From NCBI GenBank assembly GCA_030831005.1, contig JAURLW010000132.1, positions 1-5,991 of the forward strand: a stretch of 5,991 nt of DNA, read 5' to 3'. The notes beneath the pieces are model-generated. The model was not told the DNA's origin and did not search any database. It worked only from the letters and a program-made list of their open reading frames with translations. Positions 1 through 5,991 of this stretch are shown here, one piece after another. The position numbers were made by a program, and so were the translations under genes. Positions within the stretch are counted from its first letter, which is position 1, and every line of letters begins with the position of its first letter. This stretch comes from Bacteroidota bacterium (GTDB taxonomy: Bacteria > Bacteroidota > Bacteroidia > Chitinophagales > Chitinophagaceae).

Positions 1-1
1 T

Positions 2-598
2 ATAACTAAAAGTAAATTCATAGCCTATGAAAAACCATTTTATATCAAACAATCTTGCATCATAGAAGCATATGCACAACTAAGCGAAGTGCAAAGCAAG
101 ATCGTAACATCGAAAGCTCAAAAAACAGTTATAACTTACTCTGTCAACTATAACACGCCCTATCTAAATTCCTATACCGGCGGAGGCAAAGAAGCCTTAG
201 TAGATGGCTTATACGGTGCTTCAGATTTTCGTTTAAACACGGCTTGGCAAGGTTTCCAGGATACGGATATGGAATGCATCGTAGACTTAAAAAAGTCAAG
301 TAATCTCCAACAAATTGGATTGAATTGTTTGCAAGATGTTCGTGCTTGGATATTATTTCCTCCTGAAGTATCGTTTTATAAAAGCGATGATCAACAACAT
401 TGGACTTTAATAGGCACTGTAAAAAATAAAATTGAAAATACCCTAGATGCAAAGGCTATACAGTGCTTTCTTTTGAAGAAGCCTTGTAAAGCTAGCTATC
501 TTAAAATAGTAGCTAAAAATGCAGGCTTATTAGCTAATTGGCATGAGGGAAAAGGTAATCCGAGTATTTTATTTATGGATGAACTCCTGATTAAGTAA
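2..598 (+). CDS. Beta-N-acetylhexosaminidase (GH20), C-terminal part only
   Basis: The frame is open from the left edge to TAA at 596-598, giving 198 codons of a gene whose start and catalytic domain lie outside the window. The first ~30 residues (ITKSKFIAYEKP, then IIEAYA) look like the small beta-sandwich that follows the catalytic barrel in many Bacteroidota GH20 enzymes. From about residue 55 there is a discoidin-like (F5/8 type C) carbohydrate-binding module, with GGGKEALVDGLYG, AWQGFQDTDMECIVDL, WILFPPEVSFYKSDD and NWHEGKGNPSILFMDELLIK; the Trp-Gln-Gly-Phe and Trp-His-Glu-Gly-Lys-Gly stretches are what I recognise from GH20 tails. The full enzyme would release terminal GlcNAc or GalNAc from glycans in the periplasm or at the surface. 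A GTG at 89 should not be taken as the start, because the homologous frame continues upstream of it. Another glycosidase carrying the same module is possible. The family call rests on the C-terminal domains alone. Confidence 0.8.
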   Translation: MTKSKFIAYEKPFYIKQSCIIEAYAQLSEVQSKIVTSKAQKTVITYSVNYNTPYLNSYTGGGKEALVDGLYGASDFRLNTAWQGFQDTDMECIVDLKKSSNLQQIGLNCLQDVRAWILFPPEVSFYKSDDQQHWTLIGTVKNKIENTLDAKAIQCFLLKKPCKASYLKIVAKNAGLLANWHEGKGNPSILFMDELLIK

Positions 599-625
599 AT
601 TTGCAAATGGTAGGTAAACAATACT

Positions 626-1060
626 ATGATTAGAAAAATTTTAAGTTCAACTTTATTATCCGTATTCTTGTTTAGCGCAATACATAAGGAAGTTATAGCG
701 CAAAAGTATACTGTCAATATTAAAATCAATAACTTAAATTCTAAAAAAGGACAATTATTGATTTCGATTTTTAATAAAGAAACGGGGTTCCCAGAAAATA
801 ATAAAGCCGCATATAGTACCCTTGTTTTTAAAGAGCCTTTGCGGAGTAATCTAAGCTTATTCTTGCCCAAAGGCAGCTATGCATTTGCCATTGTGCACGA
901 TAAAAACAGCAATAATAAAATGGATAAAAATATGTTTGGAGCACCAACAGAAGCTTATGGTGTTTCGCTCAATAAAACGTATTTATTAAAAGGACCAGAA
1001 TTTGAAGAGAATAAGTTTACACTCCTAAAAGATACCTCTTTAGTTGTTACCTTAAAATAA
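626..1060 (+). CDS. Secreted DUF2141 family protein
   Basis: Complete gene of 144 residues. Residues 1-25 form a Sec signal peptide: MIRK, a hydrophobic core about 5-18, and a likely cut after VIA or IAQ near 25-26. The mature part is a small beta-sandwich typical of DUF2141: KGQLLISIFNKETGFP (about 42-56), LPKGSYAFAIVHDKN (80-94), a Asp/Asn-rich loop (92-100), FGAPTEAYGVS (104-114) and GPEFEENKFTL (123-133). The pattern of a charge-rich loop followed by G-x-P-x-E-x-Y-G is what identifies the family. No biochemical function is established that I can name; it is expected in the periplasm or outside the cell. The loop DKNSNNKMD spaces acidic or amide residues like an EF-hand, so Ca2+ binding is an inference. 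It starts 27 bases after the upstream gene's stop, with no clear Shine-Dalgarno or promoter, so cotranscription with it is plausible. ATG at 626 is chosen because it gives a proper signal peptide. Confidence 0.85.
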   Translation: MIRKILSSTLLSVFLFSAIHKEVIAQKYTVNIKINNLNSKKGQLLISIFNKETGFPENNKAAYSTLVFKEPLRSNLSLFLPKGSYAFAIVHDKNSNNKMDKNMFGAPTEAYGVSLNKTYLLKGPEFEENKFTLLKDTSLVVTLK

Positions 1061-1089
1061 AAACGCGTTGCAAATGCAACGCGTTTTTT
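1059..1089. terminator. Bidirectional intrinsic terminator between convergent genes
   Basis: The core ACGCGTTGCA / TGCAACGCGT (1063-1072 and 1075-1084) is a perfect inverted repeat. A:T pairs extend it to 1059-1072 pairing with 1075-1088, a 14-bp stem. Only two bases (AA) separate the arms, so the folded RNA probably opens the innermost pair to leave a four-base loop. On the plus strand the stem runs into six T residues (1084-1089) followed by ATTTTA. On the minus strand the A-rich stretch 1054-1063 supplies a matching U-tract. It sits between the end of the DUF2141 gene (its left arm overlaps that gene's stop codon) and the end of coxA (17 bases from it), and should stop transcription from both sides. 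Confidence 0.93.
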
Positions 1090-1105
1090 ATTTTATACTA
1101 TTAAT

Positions 1106-2911
1106 TTAATGTGCTTCTTCCCCTTCTTTTAAAGGTACATTTTGAGCGATGAAATCACCACCTTCGCCATTATCTTTATAATCATATGCCCATCTGTAAA
1201 CAGTAGGAATAGGACCATCCCAATTACCGTGACCAGGATGGATAGGTGTAGTCCACTCTAAAGTAGGTGATGACCAAGGATTTTGAGTAGTTACTTTTTT
1301 ACCTCTGAAAATACTTACAAAGAAATTAACTACAAATAATATTTGAGCAAAGAATACGATGATAGTTACCACACTGATAAATGCATTTAAACCTTGGAAG
1401 CTATTGAATGATTGCCATGCTGAGAAATCATAATAACGACGTGGCATACCTGCAACACCTTCATAGTGCATAGGCCAGAAAATTAAATAAGCGCCAATGA
1501 TTGTAATAAAGAAGTGAATATAACCTAAGGTATTATTCATAAATCTTCCAAACATTTTAGGGAACCAATGGTAGATACCAGCAAACATACCAAAGAATGC
1601 AGAAACACCCATTACGATATGGAAATGCGCAACTACAAAATACGTATCATGTAAGTGAATATCTAATGCAGAGTTTCCTAAGAAGATACCTGTTAAACCA
1701 CCAGAAATGAATAATGATACGAAACCTAATGCAAATAACATACCTACAGTAAATCTTAAATTGCCTTTCCAAATCGTAGTTAACCAATTAAATACTTTTA
1801 CCGCAGAAGGTACTGCAATCAACAAGGTAAGTAATACAAAGATAGAACCTAAGAAAGGACTCATACCTGTTACGAACATGTGATGCGCCCATACTAAGAA
1901 GGCTAATACCGTGATACCTATTAAAGAAATAACCATCGCTAAATATCCGAAGATAGGTTTACGGCTATTATTTGATAAAATTTCAGAAGCCATACCCATA
2001 CCTGGCAACATAATGATGTATACCTCTGGGTGACCTAAGAACCAGAATAAGTGCTGATATAAAATTGCTGATCCACCAACATTTGGTAAAGCACGACCAC
2101 CAATAAAGATTTCAGATAAGTAGAAAGAAGTTCCGAAGTTTCTATCGAAAATCAATAATACAAAACCTGATAATAATACCGGGAATGATAATACCCCTAA
2201 TACCGCAGTAAAGAAGAATGCCCAGATAGTTAATGGCATACGCGTCATGGTCATACCAGTAGTACGCATATTTAATACGGTAGCAATATAATTTAAGCCA
2301 CCTAATAATGAAGACACTACGAATAAGGCCATACTAGTCAACCATAAATCCATACCTAAACCTGAACCCATAGATGCTTCTTTTAAAGCACTTAAAGGAG
2401 GGTAAGTAGTCCAACCACCAGAAGCTGGTCCAGTTTCAATAAATAAAGAAATGAACATAAATACGCTTGCTGTAAAGAAGAACCAATAAGAAAGCATGTT
2501 CATAAATGGCGATGCCATATCACGTGCTCCTACTTGAAGAGGAATTAATAGGTTACTAAAGGTACCGCTTAAACCAGCCGTTAATACAAAGAATACTAAG
2601 ATAGTACCATGCATAGTTACCAATGCATAATAAAACTCAGGATTTAATTTTCCACCCTTCGCCCATTCTCCTAAGAATTTTTCCATTATTGGGAAAGTCT
2701 TATCCGGAAAACCTAATTGCAAACGGAAAAACACAGACATCAAAGCTCCAATTACAGCCCAAATAATACCTGTAATTAAGAATTGCTTCGCAATCATTTT
2801 ATGGTCTTGACTAAATATGTATTTAGTAATAAAATGCTGCTCATGATGTTCATGTCCATGATCATGATGGCTTGCGTGTGTTGCGTCGTGTAACATTGCT
2901 TCGTTGTTCAT
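1106..2911 (-). CDS. coxA: Cytochrome c oxidase subunit I (aa3-type, heme-copper oxidase type A1)
   Basis: Catalytic subunit of the terminal oxidase, an integral inner-membrane protein of 601 residues with about 12 helices. It reduces O2 to water at heme a3/CuB and pumps protons. Visible ligands by homology: H101 (in TMHGT) and H431 for low-spin heme a, H429 for heme a3 (AHFHIVMG), and H294, H343 and H344 for CuB (GHPEVY, AHHMF), with Y298 as the cross-linked tyrosine. E296 in GHPEVY marks the A1 type; D131 is the D-channel entrance and K372 (AVKVFNW) the K-channel lysine. H421/D422 match the Mg site, and R491/R492 (GMPRRY) the heme propionate arginines. The C-terminal PTLEWTTP block is typical. 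The N-terminus carries nine histidines in residues 8-26. It is the last gene of the act-cox operon, 36 bases after coxB, and ends just before the shared terminator. ATG at 2911 is used; Met6 is an alternative, and no Shine-Dalgarno decides between them. Confidence 0.98.
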   Translation of the reverse strand: MNNEAMLHDATHASHHDHGHEHHEQHFITKYIFSQDHKMIAKQFLITGIIWAVIGALMSVFFRLQLGFPDKTFPIMEKFLGEWAKGGKLNPEFYYALVTMHGTILVFFVLTAGLSGTFSNLLIPLQVGARDMASPFMNMLSYWFFFTASVFMFISLFIETGPASGGWTTYPPLSALKEASMGSGLGMDLWLTSMALFVVSSLLGGLNYIATVLNMRTTGMTMTRMPLTIWAFFFTAVLGVLSFPVLLSGFVLLIFDRNFGTSFYLSEIFIGGRALPNVGGSAILYQHLFWFLGHPEVYIIMLPGMGMASEILSNNSRKPIFGYLAMVISLIGITVLAFLVWAHHMFVTGMSPFLGSIFVLLTLLIAVPSAVKVFNWLTTIWKGNLRFTVGMLFALGFVSLFISGGLTGIFLGNSALDIHLHDTYFVVAHFHIVMGVSAFFGMFAGIYHWFPKMFGRFMNNTLGYIHFFITIIGAYLIFWPMHYEGVAGMPRRYYDFSAWQSFNSFQGLNAFISVVTIIVFFAQILFVVNFFVSIFRGKKVTTQNPWSSPTLEWTTPIHPGHGNWDGPIPTVYRWAYDYKDNGEGGDFIAQNVPLKEGEEAH

Positions 2912-2947
2912 TTTAATATGTTTATTACTTTCTTAGAAAAGTGAATT

Positions 2948-3979
2948 TTAATTGTTCATTGTGGTACTTGCTACCGCTGCCGTATCAGCTGCTGGCGTTG
3001 CTGGTGCATTATTAACATCCCAATAGCTCTGTTGTTTTGCTAACCATGCATCATGTTCTGCTTGTGTTTCTACAATTACCGTACCACGCATTGAATAGTG
3101 GCCTTTACCACACATTTGGTCGCATGAAATTTCATACACAAAATCTGGATTATTAGTTTTCACTTTCATTTCTGCAGTGGTGTATCTTGGTGTAAACCAA
3201 ATAGTAGTTGCAATACCTGGAACCGCATCCATTTTCATACGGAAATGAGGTAAACCCACATCATGGATAACATCACGAGATCCGATGATTAATTTAACTG
3301 GCTTATTAACTACAATATGTAATTCGCCATTTTGAGAAATGATATCATCTTTATTGTCTTTATCGTTCCAATCTAAACCTAATACATTGTTCTCATCACT
3401 AATTTTTCTAAAATCTCTTTTACCTAAAACACCATCTTTACCTGGGTAACGAATCAACCAGTTGAATTGTTTACCAACAACTTCAACTATTTGTGCATCT
3501 TTAGGTGCTGGAGAAGTAATGGTAATCCAGTTTTTCAAACCAATAACTACTAAACCCGCCATTACGATTGCAGGAATGGTTGTCCAGATTAACTCTAATT
3601 TATTGTTATGAGAAATAAATGCAGCTTTAGAACCTGGTCTTGATTGATATTTATAAACAAACCAGAACAATAAGGTTTGAGTAATTACAAACACGATACC
3701 CGTAACAATTAAAGTAGTAGTGAACATGCTATCAAAACCAACTCCTTCTACAGATGCAGATTCTGGAATCATGTGTTTCATTAAAGCGGTATGACATTTT
3801 ACAATACCATACATACCTAACAAAAAGAACGCAACTAACAAACTAGCCATTAGCTTATTTGTTTGCTGTTTTACTTTTTCTTCGCCGTTTAATACAGCTG
3901 CATATTCGCTTGCTTTAGCTATTTGATAGATAATACCAAATACAATTACTACTAAAGTGATTAAAATAAATACCGACAT
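2948..3979 (-). CDS. coxB: Cytochrome c oxidase subunit II (CuA-bearing, no fused cytochrome c)
   Basis: Electron-entry subunit of the oxidase, 343 residues. Hydrophobic segments lie at about 1-19, 43-61, 84-110 and 129-148. The last two are the usual subunit II hairpin, so there is an N-terminal extension with two extra helices. The periplasmic cupredoxin domain begins near 163 (VEVVGKQFNWLIRYPG, with F172 and W174 in the usual aromatic patch). CuA ligands by homology are H239 (DVIHDVGLPHFRMKMD) and C286, Q288 (backbone), C290, H294 and M297 in SCDQMCGKGHYSMRG. The residue between the cysteines that is usually Glu and binds Mg is Gln here. An acidic, Asn/Lys-rich insertion occupies about 180-216. 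After the cupredoxin fold only an Ala/Thr-rich tail (324-343) follows, without CxxCH, so this is not a caa3-type subunit. The gene lies 50 bases after actF and 36 before coxA, consistent with electron transfer from ACIII to the oxidase. AGGA sits only one base before the ATG, too close to be a normal ribosome site. Confidence 0.97.
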   Translation of the reverse strand: MSVFILITLVVIVFGIIYQIAKASEYAAVLNGEEKVKQQTNKLMASLLVAFFLLGMYGIVKCHTALMKHMIPESASVEGVGFDSMFTTTLIVTGIVFVITQTLLFWFVYKYQSRPGSKAAFISHNNKLELIWTTIPAIVMAGLVVIGLKNWITITSPAPKDAQIVEVVGKQFNWLIRYPGKDGVLGKRDFRKISDENNVLGLDWNDKDNKDDIISQNGELHIVVNKPVKLIIGSRDVIHDVGLPHFRMKMDAVPGIATTIWFTPRYTTAEMKVKTNNPDFVYEISCDQMCGKGHYSMRGTVIVETQAEHDAWLAKQQSYWDVNNAPATPAADTAAVASTTMNN

Positions 3980-4029
3980 GTTCCTGTTTCTTAAGTTTAA
4001 TAAAAATATTTAATGACCTAAATCAAAGA

Positions 4030-5244
4030 TTAGCTTTGATGAATGATCGTTTCTTTTAATAATGGGTTATTACTTGTTACTAAAGAATGTTTAGCTAAGC
4101 TTTTTGATACAGCAAAAATAAACAATCCAATAAATCCAGCGAAGATGCCAATTTCATACCAGCCTAAGTGCCAGTGTGCACCTAAAGGACCCGGCATTTC
4201 CATTTGGAAGAAATCTAACCAGTGACCAAATACAATAATCATTGCCATGAACGTAACAGTAAAATAATTACGCTTACTTGGACGTGCCATCAATATTAAG
4301 ATTGGCATGATAAAGTTGATGATAAAGTTAGCATAGAAAATTATGCTGTAAGGACCTTGCATACGCACTTTGAAATACGTTGTTTCTTCTGGAATATTAG
4401 CGTACCAAATCAACATGAACTGAGAGAACCATAAGTAAGTCCAGAATACAGAGAATGCAAATAAGAATTTACCTAAATCGTGGATGTGCTCTTTATTTAC
4501 AATTTTTAAATTGCCTTGATTTTTTAAATAAACAACCCACAACATAATCATCGCCATGCCACTTACAAAAGAGCTCGCAAAGTTATACCAGCTAAATAAG
4601 GTAGAATACCAATGCGCATCAATACTCATTACCCATAACCACGGAGTAGTACTCATCATGGTTAAACAAAATACCACTAAAAATAAAGCGGCTACTTTCA
4701 TGTTATAGAAATACAATTTTGTTTTTCCTTTTGGCGCTAAATCTTGTGCTAAAGAAATTGCTCTAAATTTAAATCCAAAATAAGACCATAGTGCAACTGT
4801 AATGACAGTAAATGCAGTGAACATCGTTGGATTTAAAAATGCTTTTTTACCTTCTAATATAGCATCGCCATGTGGGTGTACCCAATGAAAAATTGGATTG
4901 TGACCATCAATTTGGAAAAAGTATACAATGCTTAATAATACTACAACAGCAATACCACCAAACAACCACATGTTTGCACCAATTGCTTCTGGCACTCTAC
5001 GATAAGCTACAATCCATCCACCTTGTGCAAGTGAAGTAGCTGCTAAGATGAAAATACTAGCAACGGTAACCATTGCAAAAAATACACTATTATGTAATAA
5101 TACTATCCAAAAGCGAGTTTGATCTACGTGATCGTGACTCAATTTTAGATTAAATAATCCTGCTACTAAAGCAATGATACCAACAGCTATCAAAGCTAAG
5201 CTTGTGTTGCGTAATCGTGAAGATATTTCAAAACGTTCATTCAT
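4030..5244 (-). CDS. actF: Alternative complex III subunit ActF (quinol:cytochrome c oxidoreductase membrane subunit)
   Basis: Polytopic inner-membrane protein of 404 residues with about ten hydrophobic helices (roughly 14-31, 45-72, 88-110, 138-160, 181-204, 216-240, 258-281, 298-320, 327-347 and 361-380). This fits ActF, the smaller NrfD-like paralogue of ActC in ACIII. Recognisable stretches are PWLWVMSIDAHWYSTLFSWY (201-220), HDLGKFLFAFSVFWTYLWFS (255-274), then IWYANIPEET (279-288) and GHWLDFFQMEMPGP (340-353). ACIII oxidises quinol (menaquinol in Bacteroidota) and is structurally related to molybdopterin oxidoreductases. ActC is regarded as the main quinone-binding subunit, and ActF is thought to pair with it and perhaps help move protons. 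Polar residues in or near helices (H211, D256, E286, H341, D344) are candidates for such a path, by inference only. It sits between actE (44-base gap) and coxB (50-base gap). No Shine-Dalgarno precedes the ATG. Confidence 0.94.
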   Translation of the reverse strand: MNERFEISSRLRNTSLALIAVGIIALVAGLFNLKLSHDHVDQTRFWIVLLHNSVFFAMVTVASIFILAATSLAQGGWIVAYRRVPEAIGANMWLFGGIAVVVLLSIVYFFQIDGHNPIFHWVHPHGDAILEGKKAFLNPTMFTAFTVITVALWSYFGFKFRAISLAQDLAPKGKTKLYFYNMKVAALFLVVFCLTMMSTTPWLWVMSIDAHWYSTLFSWYNFASSFVSGMAMIMLWVVYLKNQGNLKIVNKEHIHDLGKFLFAFSVFWTYLWFSQFMLIWYANIPEETTYFKVRMQGPYSIIFYANFIINFIMPILILMARPSKRNYFTVTFMAMIIVFGHWLDFFQMEMPGPLGAHWHLGWYEIGIFAGFIGLFIFAVSKSLAKHSLVTSNNPLLKETIIHQS

Positions 5245-5288
5245 GGTTCGTTATTATTAGAAGTACGTCTAAAGATTTTTAGATTAAA

Positions 5289-5924
5289 TTAATTTATTAT
5301 TTTGGTTGTATCCACTTGTGGAGTTGCTGTAGTAGTGGTACCCATTGTAAATGGATCGCCTCCGTTTTCTGCTTGTACTTTTTTAATATAAGCAACAATC
5401 ATCCAGCGTTGTTTAATATCTAATTGGCTTGCATAAGACCCCATTGCATTTTTACCATACTTAATGGCTGCATACATTTGACCGATTGTTTTATGCAAAT
5501 ATTTAGCATCTTTTAAATTCGCAGGCATAGCAGCAAATTTACCATTTGTATAAATTGGTCCTTGTCCGTCTAAATTAGAACCATGACAAATAGCACAATA
5601 AATATTAAATAAACGAGCACCTTCTTTTAACTCCGTTTCATTGAAACGAAGAGTTGTAGTAAATGCTTTTTGAGCATTTGTATCTGCTTCAGTTAAATGA
5701 TCTGGTAAATCGTGACCTACAGCTACTGTTCCCGCAATTGGCTTACGACTTGTAAGACTATCCGAAAAATTTGGATTTTCTGTATAGGCATCATACGCTC
5801 TTGAATAGGTCATATCCGGTGCGTAGATTTTACCAGGGTTGCGTCTAGTGTATCCGCTATTGCAGGCTGTTATGGTTAACCCTATTAGAAGACTCGCAAC
5901 TACTATGCTTTTGCTCTTATTCAT
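5289..5924 (-). CDS. actE: Alternative complex III subunit ActE, monoheme cytochrome c lipoprotein
   Basis: Lipoprotein of 211 residues. Positively charged MNKSK, a hydrophobic core and the lipobox ITAC place the lipidated cysteine at C21, so the mature protein is anchored on the periplasmic face of the membrane. Residues 22-95 are an extended linker with the ActE-like features YAPDMTYSRAYDAY (34-47) and PIAGTVAVG (62-70). A single class I cytochrome c domain spans about 97-186: C110-A-I-C113-H114 binds heme covalently with H114 as proximal ligand, GQGP (120-123) follows, and M161 in GKNAMGSYASQL is the likely sixth ligand. The terminal helix is about 170-186 (RWMIVAYIKKVQ). A Thr-rich tail (195-207) ends the protein. 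It carries electrons within ACIII and toward the oxidase. It lies 44 bases upstream of actF and 34 bases after the stop of the preceding partial frame. The start gives an ideal lipoprotein signal. A generic cytochrome c lipoprotein is the alternative, but the context makes ActE the clear choice. Confidence 0.95.
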   Translation of the reverse strand: MNKSKSIVVASLLIGLTITACNSGYTRRNPGKIYAPDMTYSRAYDAYTENPNFSDSLTSRKPIAGTVAVGHDLPDHLTEADTNAQKAFTTTLRFNETELKEGARLFNIYCAICHGSNLDGQGPIYTNGKFAAMPANLKDAKYLHKTIGQMYAAIKYGKNAMGSYASQLDIKQRWMIVAYIKKVQAENGGDPFTMGTTTTATPQVDTTKIIN

Positions 5925-5958
5925 AAAATGATATAATTCAAATTCTTTTTTAAATAAT

Positions 5959-5991
5959 TTAGCTTAATTCGTATGCCTCTTTTTTATCAAA
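5959..5991 (-). CDS. C-terminal end of a gene, probably ActD of alternative complex III
   Basis: On the minus strand from the right edge, ten sense codons read FDKKEAYELS and end with TAA at 5959-5961, 34 bases before the actE start. The spacing and orientation match the operon, and in known ACIII clusters the gene before actE is actD (a small membrane protein with a DUF3341 domain). Ten residues are too few to identify the product by sequence. The coding call rests on the open frame and the actD call on the conserved actABCDEF order, so both are inferences. Confidence 0.45.
   Translation of the reverse strand, partial: FDKKEAYELS

Noticed and set aside
89..91. GTG as the start of a 169-residue gene ending at 598
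   Set aside because: The same frame is open to the left edge and its upstream translation continues the hexosaminidase C-terminal domain, so this is an internal codon.
144..452. Open frame of 102 codons on the minus strand
   Set aside because: It lies antisense inside the hexosaminidase tail, has no family resemblance, and its protein is Leu/His/Cys/Tyr-rich without order, as expected of a shadow frame.
599..625. Promoter for the DUF2141 gene
   Set aside because: A TTTG occurs at 600-603, but no Bacteroidota-type TAnnTTTG element follows at suitable distance within the 27-base gap.
496..870. Open frame of 124 codons on the minus strand with hydrophobic stretches
   Set aside because: It overlaps the ends of two well-supported plus-strand genes; the hydrophobicity follows from reading A/T-rich codons in reverse.
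2948..3979. caa3-type oxidase subunit II
   Set aside because: No CxxCH motif occurs anywhere in the protein; the C-terminus is a short Ala/Thr-rich tail.
4043..4225. Open frame of 60 codons on the plus strand
   Set aside because: It is fully antisense to the conserved C-terminus of ActF, with no recognisable domain or start signal.
5268..5283. Small hairpin TCTAAA-GATT-TTTAGA between actE and actF
   Set aside because: A six-bp stem with one G:C pair is too weak for a terminator, and a stop inside the operon is not otherwise indicated.
1..5991. CRISPR arrays, tRNA or rRNA genes, insertion sequences, attachment sites, defence or toxin-antitoxin genes
   Set aside because: No repeated spacer pattern, RNA gene signature, transposase or terminal repeats were seen; nearly every base is accounted for by the genes and terminator listed.

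Overview
The window reads as a slice of an AT-rich Bacteroidota chromosome. The evidence is the combination of a Bacteroidota-type alternative complex III (ACIII) gene cluster joined to an aa3-type cytochrome oxidase, a GH20-type hexosaminidase tail, a DUF2141 protein, and A/T-rich leaders without convincing Shine-Dalgarno sites. A more exact placement (Sphingobacteriia, Chitinophagia or Flavobacteriia) cannot be settled by reading alone.

Layout. Bases 2-598 (+) are the 3' end of a gene running in from the left, most likely a beta-N-acetylhexosaminidase; only its C-terminal accessory domains are present. After 27 bases comes a complete gene for a small secreted DUF2141 protein (626-1060, +). 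A strong, nearly perfect inverted repeat (1059-1088) with A-tract and T-tract flanks acts as a shared bidirectional terminator. Everything to its right is on the minus strand. Read in transcription order from the right edge, it holds the last ten codons of a gene that is probably actD (5959-5991), then actE (5289-5924), actF (4030-5244), coxB (2948-3979) and coxA (1106-2911). Gaps of 34 to 50 bases and a single orientation indicate one operon ending at the terminator. No gap of more than about 50 bases lacks a gene.

How the genes work together. ACIII oxidises menaquinol at the membrane and passes electrons through its c-type hemes, including the lipid-anchored ActE. The CuA site of CoxB takes them up, and they then pass to heme a and the heme a3/CuB site of CoxA, where oxygen is reduced to water with proton pumping. 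CoxB has no fused cytochrome c domain, so ActE or another ACIII heme (or a separate cytochrome c) must deliver the electrons. This fits the ACIII-aa3 supercomplex known from Flavobacterium johnsoniae. Oxidase subunits III and IV and the heme and copper assembly factors are not in the window.

I found no previously undescribed system here. The points most worth a second look are local: a histidine-rich N-terminus on CoxA, Gln replacing the usual metal-liganding Glu in the CuA loop of CoxB, an acidic insertion and extra membrane helices in CoxB, and an altered D-channel mouth in CoxA.
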